Origin: Pseudomonadota bacterium
GTDB lineage: Bacteria > Pseudomonadota > Alphaproteobacteria > UBA9655
Direction: 5' to 3'
DNA: 56,743 bases
Assembly (NCBI GenBank): GCA_018242065.1
Contig: JAFECQ010000018.1
Location: forward strand, 1 to 56,743
The notes beneath the pieces were generated by a model. The model made no database searches. It was not told where the DNA came from and was given only the letters and a program-made list of their open reading frames with translations. A program made the position numbers and the translations under genes. Shown in pieces: positions 55,463 to 56,743 of the stretch (within the stretch, counting starts at the first letter, position 1; the number at the start of each line of letters is the position of its first letter).

Positions 55463-55714
55463 CTAAAATACGTCCTTAGACTTTACTTTATATTGCCATT
55501 CTTTCCATGATTGCCGTCTCTTTGCGGCTTGTGCTCTTCTTTTTTCTTCTTGTTCTCTTTCTTCTCTTTCTCTTTTAGCAGCCAAAGTGTACTTTGGATG
55601 CATTGGGAAGTAACTATCTAAAGTTCTTTGACCGTCATCCATCGCCTCAACATTTGAGGTTAAGCTTGTACTACAAGCAAGAATACCTAATATGACAAAA
55701 CTCTTCTTTACCAT
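55463..55714 (-). CDS. small secreted basic protein, unknown
   Basis: An 83-residue protein from ATG 55714 (GGAG 7 bases upstream, which decides this start). Signal peptide KKSFVILGILACSTSLTSNVEA, then MDDGQRTLDSYFPMHPKY. The C-terminal half is a highly charged single helix (AAKREREEREQEEKRRAQAAKRRQ-type). No family is recognised. The charged helix could be a coiled coil or a nucleic-acid-binding tail outside the cytoplasm. A possible 14-base hairpin at 55936-55949 in the 244-base spacer upstream may end the neighbouring transcript. Confidence 0.55.
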   Translation of the reverse strand: MVKKSFVILGILACSTSLTSNVEAMDDGQRTLDSYFPMHPKYTLAAKREREEREQEEKRRAQAAKRRQSWKEWQYKVKSKDVF

Positions 55715-55958
55715 AAAACACTCCATTATTTAACAACGAAGTGATTTATAATTTATAAAAATTAAATAATCAACATGTATCGTTTAAATATTGGTTAAAA
55801 TTTTAAGTAATAAATCAAATGTTTTTCAAAGGATTGAGTGAAAATTTGAAAATACTATAAGAGATATAAATTTTTTAGTGAGATATAAGGACCGCTCGCA
55901 CATATCATCGTGGAGGTTTAAGGAGCATATAACAATGCACTTTCGTGCAGTTTAATCC

Positions 55959-56564
55959 CTAGCTCTTTTTTTGGAGTTGTCCGTATAAAGTTGGAAGCCC
56001 TGGGATAATAATTTTTGTAATAGAAAGCTCAGTTGCATCTGGGGATCCTGGAATCGCAAAGATAAGCTTACTTTGAGTTACACACGCATTTGCTCGTGTA
56101 TCTATAAAAAGAAGCCCGAGTTTTTCCTCCTGCTTTTCCCAGCGCTCTCGGGTGAGCATGCGGAGGTACTCACCATATCCAGGGAGTTCCTTTTCACAGA
56201 CTTCTTTGATGCTTTCAACCGTTATGTCATGGGGAGAGATGCCCGTTCCACCTATGCATAAAATGGCTTGAATATCTTTATTTGCAAGCATTGTAGCTAT
56301 TGCATTTTTTACATCAAGATTACCAACAACTTCCAGTTTAATGACTTTAAACCCCGCTTTCTCAAGAAGAGAAGCCCCCAAAACACCGCTTTCGTCCCGT
56401 TGAGTATCTGATGCAACAATAACACCAACATTTGGTCGTAACTTCATCGTCTCAGAACGTCTTTCAATGACGCCAGTAGATTGATCTTTTAAGGTATATT
56501 CCTTTGCAAGGCATGTATCGCTAACTGCTAACAGGTATAGAGCTGATAGAATGAATATACGCAT
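55959..56564 (-). CDS. exported MoaB/MogA-like domain protein
   Basis: A 201-residue protein from the ATG at 56564 (the frame opens at 56615). Residues 1-20 look like a signal peptide (RIFILSALYLLAVSDTCLA). Then a complete MoCF_biosynth domain: VGVIVASDTQRDESG, ILCIGGTGISPHDITVESI, ELPGYGEYLRMLT and LIFAIPGSPDATELS, the motifs by which MoaB/MogA bind molybdopterin or adenylate it. Molybdenum cofactor assembly occurs in the cytoplasm, so a signal peptide is out of place. Either the N-terminus is a membrane anchor facing inward or the fold has been reused for an exported function. No other cofactor genes are near. Confidence 0.7.
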   Translation of the reverse strand: MRIFILSALYLLAVSDTCLAKEYTLKDQSTGVIERRSETMKLRPNVGVIVASDTQRDESGVLGASLLEKAGFKVIKLEVVGNLDVKNAIATMLANKDIQAILCIGGTGISPHDITVESIKEVCEKELPGYGEYLRMLTRERWEKQEEKLGLLFIDTRANACVTQSKLIFAIPGSPDATELSITKIIIPGLPTLYGQLQKKS

Positions 56565-56721
56565 GTAGATTCTCTTTTTTTTATTTATTAAAGAAAAGCC
56601 TACATTGCTTTTCAAATCAACACAATATCATTTAATTCAAATGCAAAGGTTTATAAAGGTAACTTCTTGTTAAGTAGAGGTATCGTAAGAAAATATTAAC
56701 GTATGATGGATTATAAATAAA

Positions 56722-56743
56722 GGGGCTGTCCTAGATAACACGA
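56722..56743. repeat. terminal inverted repeat, right copy (probable IS end)
   Basis: Exact reverse complement of bases 3-24, ending the window. Together with the left copy it suggests that the contig is bounded by two copies of one insertion sequence. The 157 bases between the MoaB-like start and this repeat contain no gene I can support. Confidence 0.6.

Noticed and set aside
1-56743. CRISPR array or prophage
   Set aside because: No regularly spaced repeats, no cas genes and no phage structural or replication genes were seen.

Overview
The window looks like chromosomal sequence from an AT-rich (roughly 40% GC by eye) alphaproteobacterium, most plausibly a host-associated member of Holosporales or a relative (Caedibacter/Paracaedibacter/Odyssella-like). 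The alphaproteobacterial signal comes from a ChpT histidine phosphotransferase, a DUF4167 protein, a DUF6314 protein, a Tim44-domain protein, a 17-kDa rickettsial-antigen-like lipoprotein, the dapF-mtaB-ftsY order and a complete nuoA-N operon followed by birA and coaX. The host-associated signal comes from an exported F-box protein, several exported hydrolases, an Rpn-family gene and insertion-sequence debris. The placement is inferred from gene content, not from a phylogeny. UGA is a normal stop codon here (for example nuoC, nuoD and chpT end in TGA).

Layout. 1-2.3 kb: a small secreted protein abutting an IS-like end, a DMT-family transporter, a small basic protein and DUF6314. 2.3-6.5 kb: a two-gene RND efflux pump without an outer-membrane partner. 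6.6-9.0 kb: chpT, a KamB/NpmA-like 16S rRNA methyltransferase gene broken by two in-frame TGA codons, DUF4167 and a cysteine-containing secreted peptide. 9.1-13 kb: rpmJ, rpoZ, the (p)ppGpp synthetase/hydrolase, acpS and a tRNA methyltransferase. 13.2-20.4 kb: an exported S9 peptidase, then rbfA-infB-nusA-rimP on the minus strand with a terminator-like hairpin in the rimP leader. 20.5-25.2 kb: Tim44-like protein, ABC exporter, small membrane protein, TerC, and the F-box protein with its own near-consensus promoter.

25.2-31.1 kb: ybaK, ftsY-mtaB-dapF, an Rpn nuclease-family gene next to a separate copy of its C-terminal reading frame, and ctaA. 31.1-34.9 kb: a lipoprotein, an exported alpha/beta hydrolase, rlmH-rsfS and an exported metallo-beta-lactamase-fold enzyme. 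35-50.8 kb: complete nuoA-N, with a palindromic repeat inserted between nuoJ and nuoK, then birA and coaX. 50.9-56.7 kb: a membrane protein, an internally deleted IS481-like element, tRNA-Glu(TTC), an M23 peptidase, the 17-kDa-type lipoprotein, a FieF-like cation exporter, a small secreted peptide and an exported MoaB-like protein. The first and last 22 bases of the window are exact inverted copies of each other, probably insertion-sequence ends at which an assembly contig broke.

Complex I and heme A synthase indicate aerobic respiration. ChpT and the Rsh enzyme indicate CtrA phosphorelay and stringent control. The most noteworthy items are the exported F-box protein, the Rpn locus with a duplicated internal-start product, the interrupted aminoglycoside-resistance-type methyltransferase, the exported MoaB-like protein, the rimP-leader attenuator candidate and the repeat inside the nuo operon.
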